From UBA1764 sp045616685 (GTDB lineage Bacteria; Bacillota; Clostridia; Peptostreptococcales; Anaerovoracaceae): a stretch of DNA of 61,544 nucleotides. The notes below the pieces were generated by a model. That model did not search any database, was not told where the DNA came from, and saw only the letters and a program-made list of their open reading frames with translations. The position numbers and the translations under genes are program-made. Of this stretch, positions 14,868-23,003 are shown piece by piece (the stretch's first letter is position 1; each line of letters opens with the position of its first letter). The DNA is taken from assembly GCA_045616685.1 (NCBI GenBank), contig JAZLHF010000002.1, positions 1-61,544 on the forward strand, in the 5' to 3' direction.

Positions 14868-15016
14868 AGCTTGTTATACCTCATATCCCTCAATTCTACT
14901 TCTTTTTGCCATAAGTCCTGCATTGAATGTAGTACGCTGTCATCTTTAAAGATCAGGGTGTTAACAATACAAATTCCAAGTACTACGGATGCAACCAGAA
15001 CTATCAGCTGTTTCAT
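14864..15016 (-). CDS. Short pilin-like protein, 50 aa
   Basis: Begins MKQLIVLVASVVLGICIV, a single membrane helix almost identical to that of the next upstream Flp-like pilin (MKQLMVLVATVILGISIS), then a short polar tail ending RYNKL. The shared leader shows duplication of one pilin gene. No long leader with a conventional prepilin site is present. Known Flp pilins of Tad systems are similarly short (50-70 aa), so this is probably a minor or variant pilin. It lies 3 nt after the upstream pilin gene and overlaps the next gene by 4 nt. Too short for standard gene calling, but spacing and sequence support it. Confidence 0.7.
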   Translation of the reverse strand: MKQLIVLVASVVLGICIVNTLIFKDDSVLHSMQDLWQKEVELRDMRYNKL

Positions 15017-15019
15017 TTT

Positions 15020-15190
15020 TTAATCCCCAAAACCTTCAGCAATAGCTGCATCAAACGCTGTATCAACAGCAGTAACAGCCTCACCAACATTGTCGGCTAA
15101 AGTTGTTGCATTATCTCCTAAACCAATAACTACGCCACTAATTGAAATTCCAAGTATTACTGTAGCTACTAAAACCATCAATTGTTTCAT
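15020..15190 (-). CDS. Flp-like pilin
   Basis: 56 aa from the ATG at 15190, with AAGGGG 7 nt upstream; longer upstream frame rejected. MKQLMVLVATVILGISISGVV forms the helix, followed by a small acidic alanine-rich tail (TAVDTAFDAAIAEGFGD). Size, hydrophobic N terminus and position after the TadC-like gene fit the major pilin of a Tad/Flp system. The usual glycine/x5/glutamate processing site of Flp leaders is not obvious, so the processing may differ; I see no prepilin peptidase in the window. The acidic tail is probably surface exposed. As the fifth gene from the operon promoter, it is still connected to it, unlike the pilins beyond the element. Confidence 0.75.
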   Translation of the reverse strand: MKQLMVLVATVILGISISGVVIGLGDNATTLADNVGEAVTAVDTAFDAAIAEGFGD

Positions 15191-15203
15191 TGAATTTCCC
15201 CTT

Positions 15204-15716
15204 TCAAAACATTTGCTCAAATAACTTCTGTTGCTCAATAAAATACGCAACATATACAAAATCAAACATGACTAGCATTGCGTTCATTACGACTGGGAAG
15301 TAAATAATGTCCGAGATAATTTCGTTGTTTTGTTGTTTTCGTTCTAAATTATCTTCTCGCAAACTGTCAACGTATATATCAATGGTTCCAAGCAAGTCCT
15401 CAGAAGCTATATCTTCCCACCCTGCGAGGACTCTTCCTAGATCCTTTGAGAACCCATTACCAAAATAACCATAAAGAACATCTGCTGCCTTTTCTTTATC
15501 ATTGATATGTAAATATTGTCCCATACTTTGGAATGCTGGCTTAAGCTTATCTGAAATCTCAGCAAGTTCTTGCATCAATATTTCAGAGCTCACACCAGAA
15601 ACCTTGCCTAATATTACATTATTTCTGATAAATGCCAAAGCCTGCAGCAATTCCTGTTCTAAAGCAGCCTTTTGTCTTTCATTTTTTATACTTTTAAAAA
15701 ACTCTTTTATACGCAT
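15204..15716 (-). CDS. TadC-like inner-membrane protein, short form
   Basis: 170 aa, much shorter than usual TadC (about 300 aa). The first 125 residues are cytoplasmic and helical (ALAFIRNNVILGKVSG ... LGRVLAGWEDIA), followed by one or two membrane segments near the C terminus (IIYFPVVMNAMLVMFDFVYVAYFI). I infer the role from its place after the TadB-like gene and before the pilins. In Tad systems, TadB and TadC form the platform on which the ATPase acts. It starts 2 nt after the TadB-like stop. It may be a truncated or minimal platform protein; no frameshifted remnant is visible next to it. Confidence 0.6.
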   Translation of the reverse strand: MRIKEFFKSIKNERQKAALEQELLQALAFIRNNVILGKVSGVSSEILMQELAEISDKLKPAFQSMGQYLHINDKEKAADVLYGYFGNGFSKDLGRVLAGWEDIASEDLLGTIDIYVDSLREDNLERKQQNNEIISDIIYFPVVMNAMLVMFDFVYVAYFIEQQKLFEQMF

Positions 15717-15718
15717 TT

Positions 15719-16657
15719 TTAAATATCAAGCTTTCCACTACCTACTACCGCTAAAAGTAATAAATTAATGAGAAAAAGGAAAATGTTTACGAGGAATAGC
15801 ATAAATCCTGTTGGATTAAAGAATTGATTCATAAAAAGGGTTTCGGGATCTAAATCCAGATAAAAAATAGCAACAAGAATGCAAACAATGTACATGAAAG
15901 GAACAAGCAACAAGGTCATTCGAATTGCTTCCCCATTCAGCATTCTCCTTTTTTCTTCCAATGTATTAGCGTCCTTTAATTGTTTAGCGATATCGGCCAA
16001 AGCAGCAGACACATCTGTACCACTCTCAACAGCAATCCTTATGCATTGTCCCAACATCTTTGCCCAATTAGTACCATATGTAAAAACAAAATCGTTTATT
16101 GCAAGAATATTTTCCTTATGTCCCGAACTTGATCTTAAACGAATTAAAAGCATATATAAACTTTTTACAGAGAGCCTATAATCGCCTCCGGCATCAATGG
16201 TTTTATTAATAGCTTCGTTCATATTCAAGTTATTAATCCTATATTGCCTATAAAGCTCAGTAACAAGACTTATTCCTTCGTGGCTAGCCCTAGATCGATT
16301 AGTTTCAAGTCTTGCAGCCAATAAAAGAATAGGTAATGCAATAAATAAAAAAGATATAAACATTGCATAAATTGGGCCAAAGTTATGAAAACTTAGAATA
16401 TAAGAAATCATAAATAGTACTGTTTCCATTAAAATAAAGAACTTTCTGACAGAATCTTTCATAAAGCTAACTGTAAGAAGCTGTTCTACATATCTCAAAG
16501 GCTTCGGCAAATCTTTTTTAGGAGCTTTAAGAGCTCTAAGCCTATGTCTCAGCTTAATTCTTCTTCCTATGAGTTCAATCTGATCCCAAATGAGAAGCAT
16601 GAAGCCAAATACGAAACAAAAATATACACTTGTCTTAATTAATAACTCCAAGCTCAC
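15719..16657 (-). CDS. tadB: TadB-like pilus platform protein
   Basis: 312 aa, typical length. It has an N-terminal membrane helix (about 8-25), a paired helix at about 75-115 (FFILMETVLFMISYIL ... FLFIALPILLL), a cytoplasmic T2SSF-like region (FTYGTNWAKMLGQCIRIAVESGTDVSAALADIAKQL) and two C-terminal helices. Known role: polytopic inner-membrane platform of Tad pilus assembly. The start overlaps the end of the ATPase gene by 23 nt, so translation is coupled. Order and overlaps with the ATPase and TadC-like gene are those of Tad loci. Confidence 0.82.
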   Translation of the reverse strand: MSLELLIKTSVYFCFVFGFMLLIWDQIELIGRRIKLRHRLRALKAPKKDLPKPLRYVEQLLTVSFMKDSVRKFFILMETVLFMISYILSFHNFGPIYAMFISFLFIALPILLLAARLETNRSRASHEGISLVTELYRQYRINNLNMNEAINKTIDAGGDYRLSVKSLYMLLIRLRSSSGHKENILAINDFVFTYGTNWAKMLGQCIRIAVESGTDVSAALADIAKQLKDANTLEEKRRMLNGEAIRMTLLLVPFMYIVCILVAIFYLDLDPETLFMNQFFNPTGFMLFLVNIFLFLINLLLLAVVGSGKLDI

Positions 16658-18008
16658 TTAGCTTTTTAAGTTCCTTTCTAAAGCTCTTGAAGGCAAGTTC
16701 ATCACTTTCAAGACCATACTTTTTCTTATCATCAGAAATAGTTTTACTCACAATTTTCCATTTATCACTACTTGGATCATACGCTAACATTTCATTAATT
16801 CTAAGTTTTCCTTTTGAGTCAATACCCATTTCATATATACCCATAAGTCTTTTTTGACTCTTATCTTTCAGCTGAACAAAATGGAAAATATAGTCAAAAC
16901 TATTTGCAAATTTATTCATTATCATTTCGACATTTCCTCCAACAGCATTTGATATTTCCATAGCAGCCTCCAAAGGTAATTGATAAGGATTTCTTGAATG
17001 TACTGTTAGTTTCATTCTTTTAGTTCCTTTATTTGCAATTCTCATTGCAGTATCAAGAGCTATGCCATCACGCGCCTCAGCCATAATAAGATAATCTGCA
17101 TCGCTTCGCATCAAATTTTTTGATATTGATGACAGGTCTTCGCCATCCGCAATAAGCTGAATGATTGGTGAATTTGGCAAGATTTTATGAAGAGGAATTT
17201 CAGGATCTGTTTCCACCATCACTCCCTCCAAACTTGGATCTTCATATGACTGCCATGTCGAAAGAAACGTTGTCTTAGCAGTTCTTACAGCACCCATAAA
17301 AATAACGTTATATCCAACAGCAATCATAGACTTTAGCATCGGAATAATTGCTTTAGGTATTGTGCCTCTTCTAGCTTGCTCCTCGAAACTTAAGGAAGGG
17401 ATAATATATCTTCTAAAGACAATTGATGCCTGGTTCTTCTTTGCCATAGGCTCAGTAAATACAGTTACACGAGTACCATCAAGCATGTACATTTCGTAAT
17501 AATCTTTATCCATTCTTTCTTCAGGAGTCGCAAGCATTATAGCTTTAATAAGTTGATTTTTTCGTTCTGATGAAATTTTTTGCGGCATAAGTTGCATCTT
17601 CCCGTTTTGCATGAAGAAAATATTTTCTCCAATAATTTTTGCGGAGCTGCTCTCTGAAAAATCATCACTAAACCATTGGGACATGCCAGCAAGCCCCCAA
17701 AGCTCCTGATAAATTGCATCTACTAAATCCTCATAATAGCTTGGACAGGTCGTATTTAGCATATTAAACTCTTTTAGAAGTTCATAAATTCTATTCTTGA
17801 AAAAATTCTTTTCTTTCTCATAACCAATTATGGCTCTCCTCTGAATCTCTAATGAAACACTAGAGTTATCTTGATTCTGCCAATCATCAAAGAAAGCTGT
17901 CTTAATCTTTTCACAAGTCTCAAAAAAACTTTTTGCCTCTATATTACTTTCTTCTTGCACTCTATACTGTTTTCTTCTTATATATTCATCAAGCTTTGAT
18001 TCTTGCAT
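16635..18008 (-). CDS. tadA: TadA/CpaF-type pilus assembly ATPase
   Basis: 457 aa. N-terminal helical domain (1-150), then the secretion ATPase core. The Walker A reads GAVRTAKTT (residues 239-247), where the second conserved glycine is alanine. Walker B region is ADYLIMAEARDG and the histidine box is KLTVHSRNP. Known role: hexameric ATPase driving pilin extrusion. The Walker A change and the AEARDG box mark a divergent branch; K245 and T246 are kept, so ATP binding is plausible. The gene overlaps the CpaE-like gene upstream by 20 nt and the TadB-like gene downstream by 23 nt. Confidence 0.87.
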   Translation of the reverse strand: MQESKLDEYIRRKQYRVQEESNIEAKSFFETCEKIKTAFFDDWQNQDNSSVSLEIQRRAIIGYEKEKNFFKNRIYELLKEFNMLNTTCPSYYEDLVDAIYQELWGLAGMSQWFSDDFSESSSAKIIGENIFFMQNGKMQLMPQKISSERKNQLIKAIMLATPEERMDKDYYEMYMLDGTRVTVFTEPMAKKNQASIVFRRYIIPSLSFEEQARRGTIPKAIIPMLKSMIAVGYNVIFMGAVRTAKTTFLSTWQSYEDPSLEGVMVETDPEIPLHKILPNSPIIQLIADGEDLSSISKNLMRSDADYLIMAEARDGIALDTAMRIANKGTKRMKLTVHSRNPYQLPLEAAMEISNAVGGNVEMIMNKFANSFDYIFHFVQLKDKSQKRLMGIYEMGIDSKGKLRINEMLAYDPSSDKWKIVSKTISDDKKKYGLESDELAFKSFRKELKKLSELGVIN

Positions 18009-18729
18009 AATCGGTTATCACTCCGGCAATCTTGCCAATTTCATTTACAATTCGCTTAGTTGGTTTAAGATTAATTAAGCTTTGAGCCTTCATTTCAGCC
18101 ACATCACCCATACTATGTTCATGCACAAGCATCAAATCATTCTTATCAATCGAAAGGCGATCTGCTATATATGACGTCTCATACGCGCTATTTCTGTTAT
18201 ATTTATTGATAATAAACTTGTCGAAAAACAAATCAATTCTATCAAATAAGAATTCATGCCACTCATATCTCCCAAGCGAGCTTTCTCTTTGATTTAGAAC
18301 CATAAAGACTTTATCAGCAGCTAAAGTTGCCCCAAGCGATAAACCATCTTCTATGTTGCAACCTGAATCAAGAATCACAAAATCAAAGGCATCTTTTACA
18401 GCTTTGATTAACTTTTCTGACATATCTGGAGTCAAATATTCAGTCATACCTGGTTGCAACTGACTACCGATAATATACAAATTATCTTTATAATTTGATT
18501 TTTCTTTAATTTCATCTACATGAACAATAGATTGAGCCAAAAAAGGTCTAATTCTTTCAACACTTTCTCTGACTTTTAAGCAATATTCAGAACCTCTTCC
18601 TCCATCGCATTGAATCAGTAAAATGTTTTTATCTGGACAACTCCTTGCAAGAAGTTCTGCCGTACACTGTGCAAGTTGAGTCGTTCCAACTTTATGGTCA
18701 GATCCCAGAAAAGCAAAAACATTATTCAT
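17989..18729 (-). CDS. CpaE/TadZ-like ParA-family ATPase
   Basis: 246 aa. The N terminus FLGSDHKVGTTQLAQ is a deviant Walker A: the glycine-rich loop is KVGTTQ rather than KGGxGKT. Further ParA-like elements are LLIQCDGGRGSEY, DFVILDSGCNIEDG and KVFMVLNQRESS. Known role of TadZ/CpaE: localising Tad pilus assembly at the membrane. No N-terminal receiver-like domain is present, so this is the short form. It begins immediately after the stop of the 31-aa membrane gene (18730) and runs into the ATPase gene by overlap. The altered loop suggests weak or absent ATPase activity. Confidence 0.78.
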   Translation of the reverse strand: MNNVFAFLGSDHKVGTTQLAQCTAELLARSCPDKNILLIQCDGGRGSEYCLKVRESVERIRPFLAQSIVHVDEIKEKSNYKDNLYIIGSQLQPGMTEYLTPDMSEKLIKAVKDAFDFVILDSGCNIEDGLSLGATLAADKVFMVLNQRESSLGRYEWHEFLFDRIDLFFDKFIINKYNRNSAYETSYIADRLSIDKNDLMLVHEHSMGDVAEMKAQSLINLKPTKRIVNEIGKIAGVITDYARIKA

Positions 18730-18825
18730 TTAAAATCTCCATAATTCGTTAATATAGATTACATACGCTGCTACGGCCATAATTCCTAACCCAAGCAACC
18801 TTCTTAGCCATTTCACAATTAACAT
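18730..18825 (-). CDS. 31-aa membrane peptide, first gene of the Tad operon
   Basis: Reads MLIVKWLRRLLGLGIMAVAA then VIYINELWRF. It has a positively charged start and one membrane helix. AGGGAG sits 5 nt before the ATG, and the stop codon abuts the ATG of the CpaE-like gene, so it is clearly part of the operon. No family recognised. It could anchor or regulate the CpaE-like protein or act as a translated leader. Too short for standard gene calling. Confidence 0.6.
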   Translation of the reverse strand: MLIVKWLRRLLGLGIMAVAAYVIYINELWRF

Positions 18826-18851
18826 TTTCTCCCTGTAATATTTTTACATTT

Positions 18852-18879
18852 ATTTTACTACCTAATTTATGTTTGTCAA
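18852..18879 (-). promoter_or_regulatory. Sigma-A promoter of the Tad operon
   Basis: Minus-strand TTGACA (18879-18874), 16-bp spacer, TAAAAT (18857-18852), about 27 nt before the first start codon and just downstream of the glyQS terminator. A strong match. Confidence 0.8.
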
Positions 18880-18904
18880 TACATTTTTTACCATTTTTTA
18901 ATAA

Positions 18905-18946
18905 AAAAAATAACCAAAAAAAATAACCAGGCCTAAAGACCTGGTT
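18905..18946 (-). terminator. Terminator of the phoH-glyQS operon
   Basis: AACCAGG and CCTGGTT form the stem with an 8-nt loop; a long U-run follows on the minus strand, 12 nt after the glyQS stop. Confidence 0.85.
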
Positions 18947-18957
18947 AAATATTTTGT

Positions 18958-20364
18958 TTAGAATTCTAAGCTCTTCGCAATATAATTCTTTAATTCGGAA
19001 ATTGGCATACGAATTTGTTCCATCGTATCTCTATCACGAACTGTTACGCAGCCATCGTTTTCACTATCAAAGTCATATGTGATGCAGAATGGTGTACCAA
19101 TTTCATCCTGACGTCTATAAAGCTTACCAATGCTTCCGCTCTGATCGTAATCAACCATGAAGTACTTAGAAAGCTCCTGATAAAGCTTTGTTGCTGGTTC
19201 AGCAAGTTTCTTAGAAAGCGGAAGAACCGCAGCTTTAAATGGCGCAAGTGCTGGGTGGAAGTGCATTACGACACGACTATCCTCCTTGCCATCCTTGCTT
19301 AAATCCTGAAGTTCATAAGCATCGCAAAGAAAAGCGAGTGCAACACGATCAGCCCCAAGTGATGGTTCTACTACGTAAGGAATATATCTCTGGTTTGAAA
19401 CAGGATCAATGTATTCCATGTTCTGGCCCGAAGTTTCTTGATGTCTTGTTAAATCGTAGTTCGTTCTATCAGCAATTCCCCAAAGTTCACCCCATCCAAA
19501 TGGGAAGAGATACTCGAAGTCGGTTGTCGCACGGCTATAGAATGAAAGTTCTTCTGGAGAGTGATCTCTAAGTCTAAGCTTATCCATGTGCATTCCTAAA
19601 TCCTCAAGGAACTTTCTGCAATATTCTTTCCAATATGCAAACCACTCAAGATCTGTATCTGGCTCGCAGAAGAATTCAAGTTCCATCTGTTCGAATTCTC
19701 TAATTCTAAAGATGAAGTTACCCGGAGTAATTTCATTTCTGAATGATTTACCAATTTGAGCAATTCCAAATGGAATCTTCTTTCTTGTTGTTCTTTGCAC
19801 ATTCTTGAAATTTACAAAGATGCCCTGAGCTGTTTCAGGACGTAAGTATAATTCTGATTTTGAATCTTCGGTAACACCTTGATATGTCTTGAACATAAGG
19901 TTGAACTGACGAATATTTGTGAAATTGGTCTTACCACAGTCAGGACATGGAACCTTATGTTCTGCAATCCAGTTTTCCATTTGTTCATTTGACCAACCAT
20001 CACAAGATTCACAACCCAAATCAATATTATTATCATGAGCAAAGTCTTCAATTAACTTATCAGCTCTATGTCTCGCGTGGCATTCTTTGCAATCCATTAA
20101 TGGATCAGAGAAACCACCAACATGACCAGAAGCTACCCATGTCATAGGGTTCATAATAATAGCAGCATCAAGACCGACATTGTACGGTGATTCTTGTACA
20201 AACTTCTTCCACCATGCAGCTTTTACATTGTTCTTAAAAAGGACTCCAACTGGGCCGTAGTCCCATGAATTTGCTAAGCCCCCATAGATTTCGGAACCAG
20301 GATATAAGAAACCTCTATTTTTGCATAATGCAACAATGTCATCCATGCTAAATTCTTTACTCAT
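18958..20364 (-). CDS. glyQS: Glycyl-tRNA synthetase, homodimeric type
   Basis: 468 aa from the ATG at 20364 (MSKEFSMDDIVALCKNRGF); an ATG two codons earlier is also possible but GGAGG fits the inner one. Class II motifs are visible: YGPVGVLFKNN, FNLMFKTY, LRPETAQGIFVNF, FRNEITPGNFIFRIREFEQMELEFF and the C-terminal anticodon-binding domain (APFKAAVLPLSKKL). A zinc-like cluster CKECHARHRAD ... CESCDGW ... CPDCGK is present. Catalyses ATP-dependent charging of tRNA-Gly. The start lies inside the end of the DUF4342 gene (8-nt overlap), so the two are coupled. No T-box leader is seen. Confidence 0.96.
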   Translation of the reverse strand: MSKEFSMDDIVALCKNRGFLYPGSEIYGGLANSWDYGPVGVLFKNNVKAAWWKKFVQESPYNVGLDAAIIMNPMTWVASGHVGGFSDPLMDCKECHARHRADKLIEDFAHDNNIDLGCESCDGWSNEQMENWIAEHKVPCPDCGKTNFTNIRQFNLMFKTYQGVTEDSKSELYLRPETAQGIFVNFKNVQRTTRKKIPFGIAQIGKSFRNEITPGNFIFRIREFEQMELEFFCEPDTDLEWFAYWKEYCRKFLEDLGMHMDKLRLRDHSPEELSFYSRATTDFEYLFPFGWGELWGIADRTNYDLTRHQETSGQNMEYIDPVSNQRYIPYVVEPSLGADRVALAFLCDAYELQDLSKDGKEDSRVVMHFHPALAPFKAAVLPLSKKLAEPATKLYQELSKYFMVDYDQSGSIGKLYRRQDEIGTPFCITYDFDSENDGCVTVRDRDTMEQIRMPISELKNYIAKSLEF

Positions 20365-20992
20365 CGTCATCCTCCAACTCGCTAAAATCTACGTCTGATA
20401 AGTCAAGATTCTCTAAATCTTCGGAATCAATGATATCTCCGTCAATTGTCTTTTTAAAAGCTCCAGCTTTTTCTTTTGCGACATCCCAAGCCTGTTTGCC
20501 TTTTTCTTTGGCAATGCTAATTGCATCTAATCCTTTATCTTTTACTTCGTCAAATACAACTCCGCCCTTTGACTTTGCCTTTTCGAATGCTTCGTTTGCT
20601 TTTGAAGATACATCTATAATCTCTCCGCTGTCCTTTACGATTTCAATTTGGCACTTTGTCCCAAATGCGGCAATTATGCTTGCGACAGCCGCCCACGGGA
20701 ATAAGACTGTACCAACAATACCGATATTAACAGGAAGATTAAGAAGAACTTCCCCATCCTTCTTAATTAAAAGTTTGTTAATATTACCCTTTTTAATAGT
20801 GTCCTTGATCACATCAACAGCAGCTGAAACTCTTGTTTCAGATGTGCTAGCACTCTGATCAATATTGTCTTCAATTAAAATAATTGCATCAACAACATTG
20901 CCTTCAGTTTTTTCAAGGGCTTCTTTTGCCTCCTTGTAGCTAACACCAGTTCTGTCTTTTACTAACTCAATTTTTTCAAGTGTAATTTCCAT
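20357..20992 (-). CDS. UBA-like/DUF4342 domain protein
   Basis: 211 aa. Residues 1-45 form a UBA/TS-N three-helix bundle as in elongation factor Ts (LVKDRTGVSYKEAKEALEKTEGNVVDAI). Residues about 55-115 are a DUF4342 domain (KKGNINKLLIKKDGEVLLNLPVNIGIVGTVLFPWAAVASIIAAFG), with a hydrophobic stretch that may associate with the membrane. The tail is charged and helical with repeated KxKG motifs and a very acidic end (SELEDDDE). Function is unknown; the UBA-like part suggests contact with a translation factor or nascent protein. Its coding overlap with glyQS supports a link to translation, but only by position. AAGGGAACAGCT precedes the ATG. Confidence 0.75.
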   Translation of the reverse strand: MEITLEKIELVKDRTGVSYKEAKEALEKTEGNVVDAIILIEDNIDQSASTSETRVSAAVDVIKDTIKKGNINKLLIKKDGEVLLNLPVNIGIVGTVLFPWAAVASIIAAFGTKCQIEIVKDSGEIIDVSSKANEAFEKAKSKGGVVFDEVKDKGLDAISIAKEKGKQAWDVAKEKAGAFKKTIDGDIIDSEDLENLDLSDVDFSELEDDDE

Positions 20993-21005
20993 AGCTGTTC
21001 CCTTT

Positions 21006-21644
21006 CTAAATCATTAATCCTTCGCTCTTTAAATTATCTAAACCCAAATACGTTGCGAAGTACTCTTTTAATAATTGCCTAATTTTATTTTCTATATCTG
21101 ACTTTAGGGCTAAATTTTCAAGCTCTAAAAGTTTATGGTCTTCTACAAATTTTAATGTTTCTATTATATCAGCGCTAACGTTACTTTTCAAACCCTCGCT
21201 AGCTGTAAGCCCTTGTAGCTTTAGCAATTTTAGTTGATAACCGATAACTAATGTATCATAGGCCTTCTTTCGGTTTTCAAGCATTTTCAAGAACTCTAAC
21301 AAAAGCATAAAAAGCTTTGGCTGAGGTTGTTCTTCCATCAAGGCTTTATCAGTTAGCTCAAGTACATAGCAAGCAGCCATATACTTATCAACATCTTCGC
21401 CAAGTGCATAATAGCTTTTCAAGGTTTCAGCCCCTTGTATATTGTAGCTGTCACGTCCTTTAAGCAGTTCGTACTTTCCATAAGTAAATGGCCTAAGTGC
21501 CAAAGCTGTCTTATTCTTTCCTCCTTCGCTAAAAGAAGATCCACAAGAAATCTTTCCATAGTTCTTAGAGAAAACCGTAATCATTCGGCGAGAATTTATA
21601 GTTTTAACTTGTCTTAATACTATTCCTTCGGTCTGAATATACAT
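21006..21644 (-). CDS. recO: DNA repair protein RecO
   Basis: 212 aa, shorter than the usual 240-250. The N-terminal OB-fold is clear (TEGIVLRQVKTINSRRMITVFSKNYGKISC), followed by the helical C-terminal domain (YVLELTDKALMEEQPQPKLFMLLLEFL). Known role: loading RecA onto SSB-coated single-stranded DNA with RecR in gap repair. The four-cysteine zinc module of many RecO proteins is missing here; the region where it would lie is short. The ATG shares one base with the stop of era (TAATG), so translation is coupled. Neighbours era, ybeY and phoH are the usual company of recO in Firmicutes. Confidence 0.88.
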   Translation of the reverse strand: MYIQTEGIVLRQVKTINSRRMITVFSKNYGKISCGSSFSEGGKNKTALALRPFTYGKYELLKGRDSYNIQGAETLKSYYALGEDVDKYMAACYVLELTDKALMEEQPQPKLFMLLLEFLKMLENRKKAYDTLVIGYQLKLLKLQGLTASEGLKSNVSADIIETLKFVEDHKLLELENLALKSDIENKIRQLLKEYFATYLGLDNLKSEGLMI

Positions 21645-22534
21645 TAATCTTCTTTATGATATCCAAAATTACTAATAGCAATTTCGTTATCACGCCAGTT
21701 TTCCTTAACTTTTACAAAAGTCTCAAGATAAACCTTAGTCCCAACTAAGCTTTCAATCTCTTCTCTAGCGCTCTTTCCAACGCCCTTAATCTTCTTGCCG
21801 CCCTTACCAATAATAATTGCTTTATGTGATTGCTTTTCGCAATAAATAACAGCATTGATTCTTGTAAGATTATCAAGTTCCTGATACTGCTCAATCTCTA
21901 CAGCAACGCCATGTGGAACTTCTTCGTCTAAATATAGGAGAAGCTTTTCTCTAATAATTTCTGATACTAAAAACCTCATTGGGTTATCAGTAATCATATC
22001 GTCTGGAAAGAACTGAGGACCTTCATCTAAATAAGGCTTAATCTTCTCAATGACAACATCAGTATTTTTTGCCTCAAGTGCATTAGTTCCAATTATTTCT
22101 TTAAATATTCCAAGCTCTTCATAACTCTTGTAAATCTGTTCATAGACTTCAGGCTCTATTTTATCAATCTTGTTAATGATAAGAATCTTTGGCGTATCTA
22201 TAGCTTTAAGCTTTGCAAGAATAAAACTGTCACCTCCAGCACGCTCTTGCATAGGAGAATCAATTAAGAATAAGACTACATCAGCTTCTTTTAAGCTACC
22301 AAGCGCCATATCTGTCATATAGCCACCAAGTTTATTCTTTGGTTTGTGAATTCCAGGAGTATCTACAAAAACTATCTGATATTCGCCAGGTTCTGTATAT
22401 ATTCCGCGAATTGTATTTCTTGTTGTTTGAGGCTTGTTAGTAGCAATCGCAATCTTCTCTCCAAGAATTGCATTCATAAGTGTAGATTTACCCACATTAG
22501 GCCTACCAACAATACCAATAAATCCTGTCTTCAT
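21644..22534 (-). CDS. era: GTPase Era
   Basis: 296 aa, full length. G1 GRPNVGKST at the N terminus, G3 DTPGIHKPK, G4 NKIDK, then the KH domain near the C terminus (AIIIGKGGKKIKGVGKSAREEIE). Known role: binding the 3' end of 16S rRNA and maturing the small subunit. Starts ATG at 22534; stop overlaps the recO start. Part of phoH-ybeY-era-recO. Confidence 0.97.
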   Translation of the reverse strand: MKTGFIGIVGRPNVGKSTLMNAILGEKIAIATNKPQTTRNTIRGIYTEPGEYQIVFVDTPGIHKPKNKLGGYMTDMALGSLKEADVVLFLIDSPMQERAGGDSFILAKLKAIDTPKILIINKIDKIEPEVYEQIYKSYEELGIFKEIIGTNALEAKNTDVVIEKIKPYLDEGPQFFPDDMITDNPMRFLVSEIIREKLLLYLDEEVPHGVAVEIEQYQELDNLTRINAVIYCEKQSHKAIIIGKGGKKIKGVGKSAREEIESLVGTKVYLETFVKVKENWRDNEIAISNFGYHKED

Positions 22535-22559
22535 TTAGATTTAATTCCTTCTTTTCAAC

Positions 22560-23003
22560 CTATTTTTCGAGTTTAGAAAGATTGTAAAGAGCCATCACCT
22601 TTTCTTCCTTGGCACGCATAATTTTCTTATCAGCCTCTTTTATATGATCATATCCAAGAAGATGAAATACTGAATGAGTGAAGAGGTACATTGATTCTCT
22701 CTCTTCACTGTGACCAAATTCCTTTGCCTGAGCCCTTACCTTATCCATGCAAATAACCACATCGCCAAGTTCAAGCTCGGGAACATCAGGAAACTCTCCC
22801 TCATACATAGGGAAGGAAAGTACATCAGTCACCTCATCGACATTTCTATATTTTTTATTGAGCTTTTTAATTTCTTCTTTACTTACAAATGAAACTGAAA
22901 TGGAAATCTTTTCAGGATTTAATCCTTCCTCGCAAGCACAAAGAACCGCAATTGTGTACATAGCCTTTTCAGCTGTCGTTTTTTCATTGAAGTAGATTTT
23001 CAT
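22560..23003 (-). CDS. ybeY: Endoribonuclease YbeY
   Basis: 147 aa. The zinc-binding signature HSVFHLLGYDH (three histidines) lies at about residues 110-120, and DVLSFPMYEGE is the family's central motif. Known role: metal-dependent RNase in 16S rRNA 3' end maturation and ribosome quality control. The ATG shares one base with the stop of phoH. Adjacent genes phoH and era have related RNA roles. Confidence 0.95.
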   Translation of the reverse strand: MKIYFNEKTTAEKAMYTIAVLCACEEGLNPEKISISVSFVSKEEIKKLNKKYRNVDEVTDVLSFPMYEGEFPDVPELELGDVVICMDKVRAQAKEFGHSEERESMYLFTHSVFHLLGYDHIKEADKKIMRAKEEKVMALYNLSKLEK

